Assembly: GCF_019649055.1 (NCBI RefSeq)
Contig: NW_026570487.1
Coordinates: 1 to 64,000 of the forward strand
Reading direction: 5' to 3'
From: Paramacrobiotus metropolitanus
Lineage: Eukaryota > Tardigrada > Eutardigrada > Parachela > Macrobiotidae
DNA: 64,000 nucleotides
In this document: positions 53,105 to 63,738 of the stretch, piece after piece
How the letters are laid out: every line of letters starts with the position of its first letter
Position numbering within the stretch: the first letter of the stretch is position 1
Program-made: the position numbers and the translations under genes
The notes under the pieces: model-generated
Told to the model about the DNA's origin: nothing
Databases searched by the model: none
The model's input: the letters and a program-made list of their open reading frames with translations, nothing else

Positions 53105-54431
53105 GCCCAGCGTCCGGAAAGAGATCTTGCAGTATGTCCGCGAAATTCCGGCATTAGTTACTAAACTTATGGCAATGCTGAAGCACCATAAAATCGAAAC
53201 GAAACACCCGGCATGGTATCCCGCACAAGCTGTGGACGTTGTGGAGGGCAGTGTGGTGTACATTCATTTCCGATACAACGCTGAAGCGGAATTGGACGAG
53301 ATTTATTTGAAAAATGAACTGCTAATTATTCTTCACGCATTTTTATCATCACCACGTTTAACGATGCAGTTTTGCAGGAAAATCTGAACAGGTTCCACAG
53401 CGCGTTGATTGGTTTCGTTCTGCGGATACCAGAACCGGTAAATCAGGCTCCAGCAATGAATGACGTTGCTGTGTTGCCGACGGAATTGTGGACCGAAGTG
53501 TTCTCGAATCTGGATACTTTGACGCAAGCCCAACTGCGCCCGGTATGCGCAAAATGGAGCACCGTTTTGGAATCGGCTTACTTGAAATCAGTCATCATCC
53601 TCGACAGCGCCGCATTTACCGAGGCAGACCAGTGCAAGGATTTTGATCCAATGTATTTTATGATTTCTGCTCTCTTCCAGTATCTTAATTCATCCACGCA
53701 ATACGTTGTCGTGGCTGACCGCGGAAAGTGGATGAGTGAGAGTGGCGTTGTGAAAGTGCTGGACATTGTTATGTGGATTGCTCAGCGCAATGGCCGCATC
53801 AGACTGAAAGGCATCTTTTTGCTCGGGTTGAAATACTGTCTGCTGCAAGGCTGGAATAGCGACCTTTATGGAGTCCAGTGTACAGTCCATCAGCCTTCTT
53901 GCAACGTCCTGACAAAATCCATCCTAGCATTTCACTGTCGTTCTTGCGACAATGTCCTTTTGAGCCGATGCACTGTCACTTTGGACTGCAAGATATGCAC
54001 TAGCCCGTATTTTAAGGGAAATCGGCTGAAGCAGGCCGTCGGTATTTACGTGCACCGACATCGCCTTGCTGGCGATTTCGACGGCGCGCTGTGGAGTGCC
54101 ATGGAAGCGCAGTTGTTAGTGCCAAATGAAGCGGAAATTCGTGACAGGTCGACATGGTTAGCTGCATTGCTAGCGCCACCCGAGTTCACCAGCCTGGCGA
54201 GAGAGTATGTGGCCACGATCTGCAAGGTAAAACGGCAGCGGCACTGAGGCGGACACGTTTGTGAGTTGTGGCATGGCTTTTTTGTTGCAGGCGTTGCGTG
54301 CGACGCAGACGGCGGATCCGCGTCCATCGCTGCATTACCGCGGGAAGCAATGGTGCGTGGACGGCCCTCAGGGTTTGCAGGTGGAGAAACTGTCGCGTGT
54401 GGCGCTGCATTTTCTCATCCAACTGATATGA
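53105..54431 (+). pseudogene. F-box family member lacking its N-terminal half
   Basis: Exon remnant 53,105-53,321 (acceptor TTTTTCAG) holds only the end of the Tudor/SH3-like region (PAWYPAQAVDVVEGSVVYIH). Its donor reads CTG|CT instead of the CTG|GT seen in the 29.8-kb gene. F-box exon 53,378-54,226 (283 codons) is open with LPTELWTEVFSNLDTLTQAQLRPVCAKW and a normal AAG|GT end. Last exon 54,291-54,431 has TADPRPSLHYRGKQWCVDG and TGA. The missing N-terminus coincides with the inverted relic at 52.5-53.06 kb, which suggests a rearrangement. Exons 2 and 3 could still encode a ~330-residue F-box protein (ATG at 53,457 precedes the F-box). Confidence 0.75.
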
Positions 54432-54803
54432 GCCCGCCTCACTCACTTCCCAGCCTCAATGTCATCTGAAGAGTTCCCTGTTCATGTCATAATTATTAGG
54501 ATTGTATAATTTATTGGCTCCTTTCTAATAATGTTCAGTACAGTGATCATTTGAATGGGCTTACGTTCTGCCATCCCATTTATCGTCGCATGTGGCGCTA
54601 ACGGACAACTGGTCACTACGGATGAATGCCGGCGTAGTGATTATTGGTTGGTTTAAGTTTTTTTAATAACAAGGCGTTCCCCTTCTCGACCACGGAGATT
54701 TCCTTTTTTAAAGTTTTCTACCTTCATTATGACCGAACGCATTTCCTTCTTTTATTTCGCCTTCCCTCACTTGGCGAATTTGCCCCGTGGACCGTCAATA
54801 GGC
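54432..54803. other. Intergenic
   Basis: No gene recognised. Confidence 0.5.
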
Positions 54804-55484
54804 TAGGTATGGGTGGCCTTCGCCTTCCGCCTTCTCCTCCGCCTTCGCCTTTCGAGCCGGTACGCATTAGCCGTACCACTTGATAAACGCCGTACGATGG
54901 GTTAAGCGCCTCCCGTGGTGGCTGCCCATTACACAGAGCCTTCGTAGAGATTTAACATTGTGCTATGCAGAGTTGCGCTGCAGTCTGCAATGGTTTCTCT
55001 CTAGTAACACTGCAGTAGTGCAGTTCTTTACTCTTTTGATTTCAATTTTAAATCACTGAAATGGATTTCAATTACATTAAAATAAATTTCCTAAAAAATA
55101 AATAATCCTTCTTTGTTTCGTTTGTTAAGCTGTACAGCGCCTGTGAGTCGCTATGGACTATCGATGTACAGTACTGGAGCCTGTTGTCTCTCCGGTCTAT
55201 CCATGGCGAACTTGTGAGTAGATTTTGCTGACTTTACTTACTGTCTTTACATTCGGAACCCGGAATGCCAAATCATCCAGCAACAGAACAGCAGATCATC
55301 CAGGACAGTAAGTCAACACAGTACTGTGGCTATGTACAGCGCAAAAAGAGCAATCCTACTATGCTACTCGAGTAGCATTTTGCCCCATTCCAGAAGTTCC
55401 CTCTCTTAATAGCTTGGTGTACTGTTCTTGAATGATCTGCTATTCTGTGCTGGATGATTTGGCATTCCGGGTATATGTTGCCAG

Positions 55485-55820
55485 TTTCTTAGGTTTCTTA
55501 TGTATTTTTAGAATTCTTAGGTAATCTTATGTATTCTTAGGCTTCCTAGCCTTAATATGGTACCTGACGTTTCTTTCATTTCTTACTTGAAGCGTAAAAA
55601 AACCTAAGAAAGATCATTCTACGAAAACTTTTGAAACATAAAAAACCTGAGAAACCAAAGAACCTTATAATGAGAAACCTAAAAAATCTAAAAAACCTGA
55701 GAAACCTAAGAAACCTGAGACACCTAAGAAACCTAAGAAATCTAAGAAATCTAAGAAACCTGAAAAACCTAAAAAACCTAAGAAACCTAAGAAACTTGAG
55801 AACTTTAGAAACCTAATATT
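55485..55820. repeat. Inverted TTTCTTAGG / CCTAAGAAA arrays
   Basis: TTTCTTAGG units run to about 55,550. The inverse CCTAAGAAA/CCTGAGAAA units run from about 55,595 to 55,815. The two halves can pair. Confidence 0.8.
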
Positions 55821-55968
55821 ACATTGGACTCAGGATGAATCCAGGACAGTGATCCAGACTGACAGGACCTTGTGTAGCGTACTATGCTATACGATACGGA
55901 AAAACAAAGGCCATCAATTATTGTTACAAAAAGTGCATTCGCGTAATACTACTTAAAATGATTCAAAT

Positions 55969-56985
55969 TTAAACGTTAAAAAAACAGCCAAAGTCGTTAT
56001 TGCTATCAAAAATCCTAGGACGCATATTCAAGGTACCCAAAACAGCAGCGGCATTTCCTTTCACTACAGCTAGACTTAATCTCTGCTTCAAAAACGCAGC
56101 AGAACGGGATTCCCCTGTCACGTCGCGAATCTTTCTGCCAGCGAAACGAATGAGCTCCATAAAATCCGAACCGAAAGTGCCAAAAGTTTCGACTGCCAGG
56201 GCGTAAAACAGGTAACCCATCCTTTCCACGTAAGCGTATTTACGGCGTTTAACGTCTTCGGCCATATGCGCAACACTACCGGATGCACTCGCACTTGCCC
56301 GGACATGCGATGCGGCTACCGTGTCCCAGCATGTAGCGTCCCATACCAGCGCCTTACCATCCCGTACCGGGACGAGAGTCATGCCGTCTGGCCGCGTGTT
56401 GTTTATGCCTGACAGTCCGAGTGGCTCGCTTTGACATGGATACCCCGCATGTTCCAAAGCCCGCTTTATTTCGGCATTTAGTTCCGTATGTCTAGACCAT
56501 CTGCCTCTGCTGCTGGTACAAGAAAGACCGTGGTGGCCATTCGTCTCCACATGGCTTCCGCAGTTCACGCAATCGTGCTTTTACTACTGGAAGTCCGAAA
56601 CGAAGTGCCACACCGATTCGTACTTCTTCATCCCGCAAAAACGTACGCAAATTTGGTGCAGGCAACGCATTCAGCCATGCGCCCGAGTCACGGTGTTGCG
56701 CAGCTAACAATACCGCTCGATTCGTTTCGTCGGTAATGGCGAGCCTCATTGACACCACTGCTTTATCGATCCATGGCCGATCCCATGCAAACTGGAATTT
56801 CCTTTGCTGTGTAACAGGGGGTTCACAGCCTGTCTCTTCCATCCAGCGTTGCACAATCGGATCGAGCGATTCCTCCTAGCAGGGCGATAGATTGTTGAAA
56901 CCAAAGAGATCACCGAGTACGCCGATGCCAAAAAGGCAGGAAACACTAGCGACTTGGCACTCCGTATACGGAAAAATGTCCAACA
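55969..56985 (-). pseudogene. Second copy of the nuclease-region ORF, frameshifted
   Basis: In three frames the minus strand reads the same pattern as 50.2-51.1 kb: SLVFPAFLASAYSVISLVST (about 56,960-56,890); then FAWDRPW, NRAVLLAAQ and WLNALPAPN (to about 56,580); then CVNCGSHVETNGHHGLSC, RHTELN, TRPDG followed 15 residues later by the Asp of LVWDATC, and GNAAAVLGT. Here the CxxC pair is intact (CVNC), so the zinc-knuckle motif is complete. Two frameshifts (about 56,885 and 56,580) disable it. Beyond the first motif there is no reverse-transcriptase sequence. Same family inference as for the other copy. Confidence 0.6.
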
Positions 56986-57214
56986 CACAGCATCCGACCA
57001 GCATGAGCAAACTTTATTGGATGACGATTTACAATTCGAAGAGCCACATTCAGTGTGCTCTCGGCTGCATTAAGCGCCACCCACTCGCACATGGCGAGAG
57101 CGCCAACAATGAACGGCTTTAGCCGTCAGCCAATCAAAAGAGAGACACGTCACAGACAGCGTAGCGTAGCCGTAGCCGAACGAAGGTGAACGGTGGTGTA
57201 GCCATCGCTTACAC

Positions 57215-57600
57215 TAAGAAACCTAAGAAACCGAGAAAATGTCAATACAATCTAAGAATACTACCTAGGAATTTAACCCAAGAAACCTCAGAATAACGTA
57301 AAAAAAGCCAATTAGTAGGCTCATGTTTTGGAAGGCGAAGCGAATCCGTACCGCTCAAAAGGCGAAGGCGAAGGCTACTCATACTTAACACCAACAATAC
57401 TTTTACAAGTAAACCAATTTTCTGGCTGTATCCGGTTAAACGGCTGCGTCCGTTATGCGAGAAAAAAATACGCAATGGTAAGCTGCAATAAAGAAAGAAA
57501 ATAAGACTGATGTCGACGCAACCTAAGAAACCTAAGAAACCTAAGAACCCTAAGAAACCTGAGACACCTAAGAAACCTACTAAGGAAGTTAGCTGCCATT
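57215..57600. repeat. CCTAAGAAA clusters at the right edge of the 2.6-kb element
   Basis: Short runs of CCTAAGAAA lie at about 57,212-57,235 and 57,520-57,585, on either side of the right terminal repeat. Confidence 0.7.
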
Positions 57601-57814
57601 GCAGAAACGGGATGTAGAAAACTTTTCACAATACTATATAGCACGTTCGCGTTATAAATTCAAGTTCTTTAAACCTGAACTCGCTTTTGGTGACCGTAGT
57701 CCTTCAGCTAGCTAATTGTGTATGTACTGAAGGTCTGTACGAATGCTTTTTGGTGTGTATGTGTCCATTTTCAGCTGAACTTCGTTTCCCATTTTGTGAC
57801 AAGCATCTCCAACC

Positions 57815-58206
57815 ATGCGTTCAAACGACAAGCTCGATACAAGAGTGAGTGTTTTGGGTAGCGATCAGCGGATGCGCTTTGGACGTGTAGTGGACATTGC
57901 AGAAGATGGCCTCTTCGTTGATATGTTCTGTCCAAATCGGCGACGTGAGTTTGCGCCCTTCGGCTGTGTCTTCTTCCCGCGTCCTACGACCTTATACGAT
58001 CTGGGCCAGTTCTTGATCGCTCAACGGACTCTCATCCCGGGAGAAGTTTTTAGTTTTGATTCCGGAGACGCCAGTGGGTACTTCCTTCCACAACATTCCG
58101 TGATAAAAAGTTTTACGCAAATAAGCACTAAGCCCGTCATGGTAGAAGCGCAAACCGATCAATTGGATGCTTTGCCGCCTCCTGTACAGTGTATTCGCGT
58201 AAAATA
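57815..58206 (+). pseudogene. N-terminal fragment of an F-box family gene
   Basis: From ATG 57,815 the sequence is near consensus (SVLGSDQRMRFGRVVDIAEDGLFVDMFCPNRRREFAPFGCVFFPRP). It shows what the frameshifted copies at 25.5 and 35.2 kb should read. It is open to TAG at 58,204, but from about codon 75 the sequence leaves the family pattern by a small indel (GGAGACGCCAGTGGGTA is read out of frame) and then loses similarity. No F-box follows on this strand. It may make a 130-residue Tudor/SH3-only protein, but is more likely a relic. Confidence 0.6.
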
Positions 58207-58454
58207 GTACTGCAATAAAAGTTGAATGAAAAGTCTGTAAGGTAGCAGATGAAATAGAAGTAGCAGTAAAAGAGCTGGAATTGACGATGAGTCAAATAAA
58301 AACGATATAAAAATATACTGTATATCATAAATATCCCAAAAAAACAGCGCTCAGCACTGTTTGGCCTAACCACTGAGAGCACGTGGCATAGAAAGTCCAA
58401 GAATTCGCCGGTTCAACTTTTCAGTTCATCAGTTTTGAAAAAATGATATTGGAC

Positions 58455-58655
58455 AGGGAATTGCGGCATGCGACAATAAATTCCAGATCATTATCCAGTG
58501 CCTAGGAATTTCGTGGCTTGCGGTGGCCCAGGAAGAAGTCAGCGAAAGACGATCTCGCCTACGTCAGTGAGCATTAAACTGCGAATGCCAAGACCGGCGC
58601 CGTGTAGATGGATAGTACGCAGTCGGATTCCGCTTATCGAGTAGAATTTGGTGAC
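58455..58655 (-). pseudogene. Relic of F-box family middle exon
   Basis: This matches the minus strand of 33,815-34,020 (blocks GCGGCATGC, AATTCCAGA, CCCAGGAAGAA, CGCAGTCGGATTCCG). It corresponds to the region around the conserved ACR.LPC motif. It has several indels and no open frame. Confidence 0.65.
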
Positions 58656-59737
58656 ATTGTAAATACAGGGTAAATAGTATCAAATGCAGCGTAACGGCAT
58701 TATAATGTCCAACTCCAGGGTGACCTAAGTCCTAAAATATTAGCTTAAGTACCCTAAATGGTGTTATGATACTTTATATGAGCATCGATTACAGCGGGCG
58801 AGGTCTGCGCGCAATGAACGTCTTGAAGTCAATTTTGTTTTCCCGTCCTAGAGGATAATATACCGGTCGTTTATTGCCGACATCGACATGTGCAGTAAGT
58901 GTGTGCTTTGGAAATCATTAGCAAATTCTTCGAATTAGTACGCACATACTCGCGCTTGCCTTCACCCTCCTTTTTGCGGCCCGTAACATGACGATCGCGT
59001 GGAAAGGACGTTACGTAAAGTCGGGTAAGGGTATAAGCAAAATTAATGTAAAATTGACACTATCAACCTGCTTAGTTGTGCACGTATGTACGGCAGTGCA
59101 GTTTATACAGCAAGTTCTCAAAGGTGAATTGCTTTCCCATGATTTTTTATTATACGTATTACTCGTATTTGATTTTCTATTATCATTTCTGTGCAGACGA
59201 TCACGTTAGAAGCCATGAAATATAATTTATACAAGAAATAATGCTGGAGTACACAATCGTAAACGACTGCTTATGTTTCGTAATCCGACAGTTAAATTGT
59301 TTACAGGACAATTCATGCAATGGCAACTTTTCAGCTACTGCTAGCGGAGTGGATTACAGACTTTACTACTGATAACGAACTGCTTCAAAATCGCTCATGT
59401 GATTAAACATTAACAAAAGCTTGCCACATCGCCATCGCATACGTACAAAAAACTTTTGATTAAGAACCTAGAAAGTTCTTAGATAAAAGGTGAACCATTC
59501 GTACAACTATACATTCAGATGTTTCCGCTCCAGCTGGCATGCCAATGAAAATGTCATAATCATTACTGCAACATTGGTGGTCTTATTTGTACGGCTCCAC
59601 GAAGAATGACATGCCATAAGATGTACTCGTGCTGGTTATTGGCGAAATATGGTACTTAAAATGCACAACTAGGACACATACACCAATTCACAGCCGATAT
59701 TTTACTAGTCCTCCGAATCCGAATCAGACTTCGAGAA
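58656..59737. other. Intergenic
   Basis: No gene or array recognised. Confidence 0.5.
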
Positions 59738-61832
59738 TTACTGGTGTCCTGGCCTGACACGGATATGTTGGACGACTTCGGAGAGGAAATTGTTCTGCAT
59801 TGCGGAAATGAAACACAAAGCAACACGCGACAGGTTCTTCAGCTGCATCTCCTTCCAGCCATCAACGCACCACCGTTTCTCGCGGTAATGTAAGGAAGGA
59901 CGCGGATCTGCTGTGTGGCTGACACACAACATCTGCAAACGATTAATACTGGCTTATGGTAGTGGCCTTTCAACTTTCCAAGCGCTGATGATAATTTATA
60001 TGCAAATTAGTGAAGGATAAAAACATTGGGAGCTGCGTTTTAACGCAAATAAGTGCCTCTATGATCTGAAGGTTCGATCGGAGAAGAATAAACAGTTTGT
60101 TTTCGCTTCGAACGGAATGTTGGCAATTTATGTGCACTTGATGCGTTCTTCTTATACGCATTTTGTTGAAAAAATTCTGCATTAAATTCAGAACGTAAGT
60201 TACATAATGCTGTACTGGATCTAGCTCAGGCTCACCTTGCACATTTCCCGGTCATAAAAGTCCGTGCCGAATTTCGCTGCTAGGCCGTTGACTACAGTTA
60301 ACCACGAAGCAAGCCGGGGGGGTTCGGTGCTTGTCGACACCGGCAAACCAGCTTCCAACGCACTCCACATGGCACACCCGAAATCGCTATCCACCTTCAT
60401 GCCAGCCGTATGGATGTTGGTTTTGAGGTGCAGATATACTGTTTTATCATCGAAAAAGGTATAATCAAGATGCACAGAACAGTTCACAAAGTTGATGTAA
60501 TCACACGCAATTTGGCGGCACGATGTAATGAAGTAGTCGAGCCGGAAAAAGCTGCGGTTACCATCAACATACACCGCCGTCGGCGCTGCTGTCCCAGGCT
60601 GATGAATTTCACAGGCATCATACCGCGCTGCACCGATTCGCAGCCGGCAATGAACACCCACCAAATACAGTGCTTTCAGTCGAACGCAATTGCTGGTTTC
60701 CTGTCCGACATACTGCAACATATCCAGCACTTTAAACACATCGGTGTCCGCTAGTAACCGCCGTCGATCGCATACAATGAGGCGCTGTGAGGATGGGCGG
60801 AGACATTTGAAAATAGGCGCCGTCAAATAGTAAACGAACCGGTCGGGTTGTTTCGCATCGAATTCGGCGCTGCTGACGACAATGTTAGCAGTCAACGACG
60901 GCGAATCCACAATCAAGTCCCACGTGGCGCAGACCAGACGGAGCCGGTTTTGTGTGCAGGTCCCGAGATGGGAAAACGTCTCGCGCCACAATTCCGTCGG
61001 CAGGGCGTTTAGTTCCTCATTGACACCACAGTCGACCAACGGTGTCGTCAGCTCGCAAATCATACGCGGAACGGAATCAAGAAATTCCTTTTGCAATTTC
61101 GCCAAAGGCGGATCCTACAAACAGAATTTTTTTATGGATCCCAAACAAGAAAGAAAGGCCAATTTGAAAGTTAATTACCGCCCAACGCAAGTCTTCGAGT
61201 TGTATGTACCACACATATCCGGTGACCACTTCCACAAAGGGCACGGACGTGCTACTATTCAGAATCTTTAGCAAATGTTCCGCCGGTACAGAGCTTGTAG
61301 GCGCTTTAATACAACGTTTGGCGAACGTGCCCTTCAGAACACTCGATGGCCATGTACTTAAATGCCGCATAACTTCGTTAGAAAGCGATGCCGGACGACC
61401 ATGCTGCGCCCACCAACCGCTCCCCACTCTCCACCGCAGCCGCTCAACGGGGACAATATCCATACACTCCCCGTCCTTTCCCCCTTTAACGATGGCCACA
61501 CCGTATGCGTTGTGACGTGTACCGCCAGGCAGATTAATGATATCAGCGGGACACCATGTCCACGCACCGGAGGGAATTTTCCGTTGCAGCACTTCCACGG
61601 GAACAGATGAAGATGTTTCGGCATAGGCTGTGGCAAGATGTTCTGCGTCTAAAGGTGGTGTCGTGCTGCAGCGGAACACGCGGTGGAACGGGATGAATTC
61701 GCGGCGTTGGTCACGATGGAGAAAATCGATATGCAGCCCCTTGTCCGTCACATCCACGACGCGTCCATAGCGTAACTGGTGGTCGTCAGTGAGAACATCC
61801 ACGCTGCTGGATGAGCGGATTCCGTTATACAT
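59738..61832 (-). CDS. Intact F-box family protein (575 aa)
   Basis: Three exons in phase with GT-AG introns: 61,832-61,179, 61,114-60,236 and 59,932-59,738. Start ATG is at 61,832. Exon 1 (218 codons) has the Tudor/SH3-like core SVDVLTDDHQLRYGRVVDVTDKGLHIDF, then RREFIPFHRVF and a second conserved block with VEVLQRKIPSGAWTWCPADI and MDIVPVERLRW. Exon 2 (293 codons) has the F-box ALPTELWRETFSHLGTCTQNRLRLVCATW (about residues 253-285) and a leucine-rich middle. Exon 3 is SHTADPRPSLHYREKRWCVDG, then LSRVAL and a slightly longer tail. The F-box predicts Skp1 binding within an SCF ubiquitin ligase; the flanking domains would select the target. No stop, frameshift or splice defect was seen, so this is probably the best functional reference for the family. 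Substrate unknown. Confidence 0.85.
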
Positions 61833-62965
61833 GATCTATTTTGCGGTGAAAAGTCATCTTTTTCAATGCCGAAGTTAAATGTACAGAATAATCACATGAC
61901 ATATTGTATTAGAGCTAGACGTAGAATGTATTAGATGCCCGCCTCTAAACGATTTAAATGCCTTACAATTGTGCTAAATAAGGAGTAGTCCGCAATGGCT
62001 CACGCGCAACAGCGCCGATTCCTTCACGTCTAGCAATCGAGATTTATTATACTGATACAAACGACAATGGCAACAAACGGCAACATTCCTCGACGTTCCA
62101 TGACTTTCAACGCTTAAAGGCTGTACCACGGTACCAGCGCACGTGCGGAATGCCCAAAATAAAGTGCCACCTCTGCGATGATATCATGCATTTCTTCCGG
62201 CTGGTTTCAAAGTGTTCACTGTGCCGAAACGTGTAGTGTTTGCCAGATTATGCCGACACACGTCTGTCTACTGTATCGATCAATACGGGTGCCTAAATAA
62301 TGCTTTTCTGTTGCGCGAAATCATGCGCGACGGTTGGAACGGAAAGCACGGATGGAAAAGAATAATTCATGAACGTTAAGCGGCGCCAGGACAGTGCGAA
62401 TGGATCACCGGGATAAAAATTGTTAAGAAATATGGCAAAATTTTGCTAGCGAAATTGCTTGAATGGGATGAAAATTTTACGTATCATGTATGCCTTTGCC
62501 TACCTAAGTAATGCTAATGTTTTTACGGCAAATTTGGCTAAAATGATTTCTTAATTGCCACTCGTCAGTGCACGTAAATACGAGTACTTCGCTTTGACCG
62601 ATATTTCGTACGGTTGCACTGTTCGACTTGCTGTTGCACTGTTGCACGAATATTTCTAACACTCACCACACACTTTTGCCCGTGTTGGTCTGCGAGTCTA
62701 ACACTCGGCATTTCAGTCGGCGCATTTAGTCGGCCTTAACATGCTACACTGCGTCCTACATGCTGCAGCCTACGTAACGCATAGACATTTCAGTTATCCT
62801 GTTCAAGTAGTCGCCGGGTAAAGCGGCTGTTTACTCGGCCGAGTGTTAGAAACATTGATCCATACAGTGCAAGTGTTCGAAATAATGGTCAAAGCGAAGT
62901 ACAGATAGAGTGTGTGTATTTTACATGATTATGCAAGTATATATAAATATGTAGAACTGTACATA
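61833..62965. other. Intergenic
   Basis: Promoter side of the minus-strand F-box gene. No further gene recognised. Confidence 0.45.
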
Positions 62966-63738
62966 TAGGGGGAAATCGATAGCTTACTATACACCTTCCC
63001 TGTACTGCTCCAGTCATTCGTATGGATTTCCACGTCATGGCTAAACAGGGGTTTTTAAAAGCGCCACATTTATACCTCCACATTGATTGCTGTAAAGTCG
63101 CTTTAGCAAGCGTATCTCGAAATGCGCATGAGTGATTACCTTCAAACTGCCCTGTATTCCTGGAAAATCTCTTTCCTGTTTTTTACATGAAGATTCACAA
63201 AGACCTCAGAGTTAAACGTTAGAAAAACGAATTTTATGGACTTCAGGCGCGTGACGCAGGTGGCACCGCCCGGAGTGGCACCGTGATTTGGCTCAAATTT
63301 TGAAAGTTTTCGAAATCTTCCATCCTTTTGATTTTCGATTTTTGGGCGAAAAAGTGGCTTCTTCTGCGCAACGTTGGTTGCAAAATGAAGAATAAATGGC
63401 GGGAATCAGTTTAAGTGTTAAATGTGCCTTTTTGAACCAGATTTGTACACGTTTCCAGGATTCTGCCTGCGCGACGCACAGCAAAATGCAAATTATACTG
63501 TCACTGCACTGACTGCAGCACTTTGTTGATTATATAGATATAATATATTTATATATTTATATATATATATATATTTATCACTACCGCGGCCCGCCTTACA
63601 CGGTACATGTACCTGCATCAGTGTGCAGGTATAAATGCAGTGCTTTTAAAAATCCCTGTTCAGCCATAACGTGGAAATCCATACGGATGACTGGAGCAGT
63701 ACAGGGAAGGTGTATAGTATGCTATCGATTTCCCCCTA
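62966..63738. mobile_element. 773-bp TA-flanked element with long TIRs
   Basis: The left arm starts TAGGGGGAAATCGATAGC and runs about 120 bp. The right arm (about 63,615-63,738) is its inverse at high identity, including TGACTGGAGCAGTACAGGGA. Both ends abut TA, which fits a TA target-site duplication (Tc1/mariner type). A (TA)-rich tract (63,533-63,578) lies just inside the right arm. The similar small ORFs on the two arms are just the repeat read on opposite strands. No transposase. Confidence 0.65.

Larger units (their letters stand above)
54804..57388. mobile_element. 2.6-kb TIR element with nuclease ORF
   Basis: The left end TAGGTATGGGTGGCCTTCGC is mirrored at the right end (inverse: TAAGTATGAGTAGCCTTCGC). 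Both continue as CGCCTTCGCCTT repeats and then CGAGC.GGTACG.ATT. The interior has a pair of inverted CCGGAATGCCAAATCATCCA copies (about 55,262 and 55,470), a TTTCTTAGG/CCTAAGAAA block (55,485-55,820) and a frameshifted copy of the nuclease-region ORF (55,969-56,985). I could not recognise a target-site duplication. Confidence 0.55.

Noticed and set aside
54291-54431. Bacterial contamination or horizontal transfer as the source of GC-rich exons
   Set aside because: The GC-rich stretches belong to spliced family exons with consistent GT-AG borders and to a retroelement. Nothing bacterial was seen.
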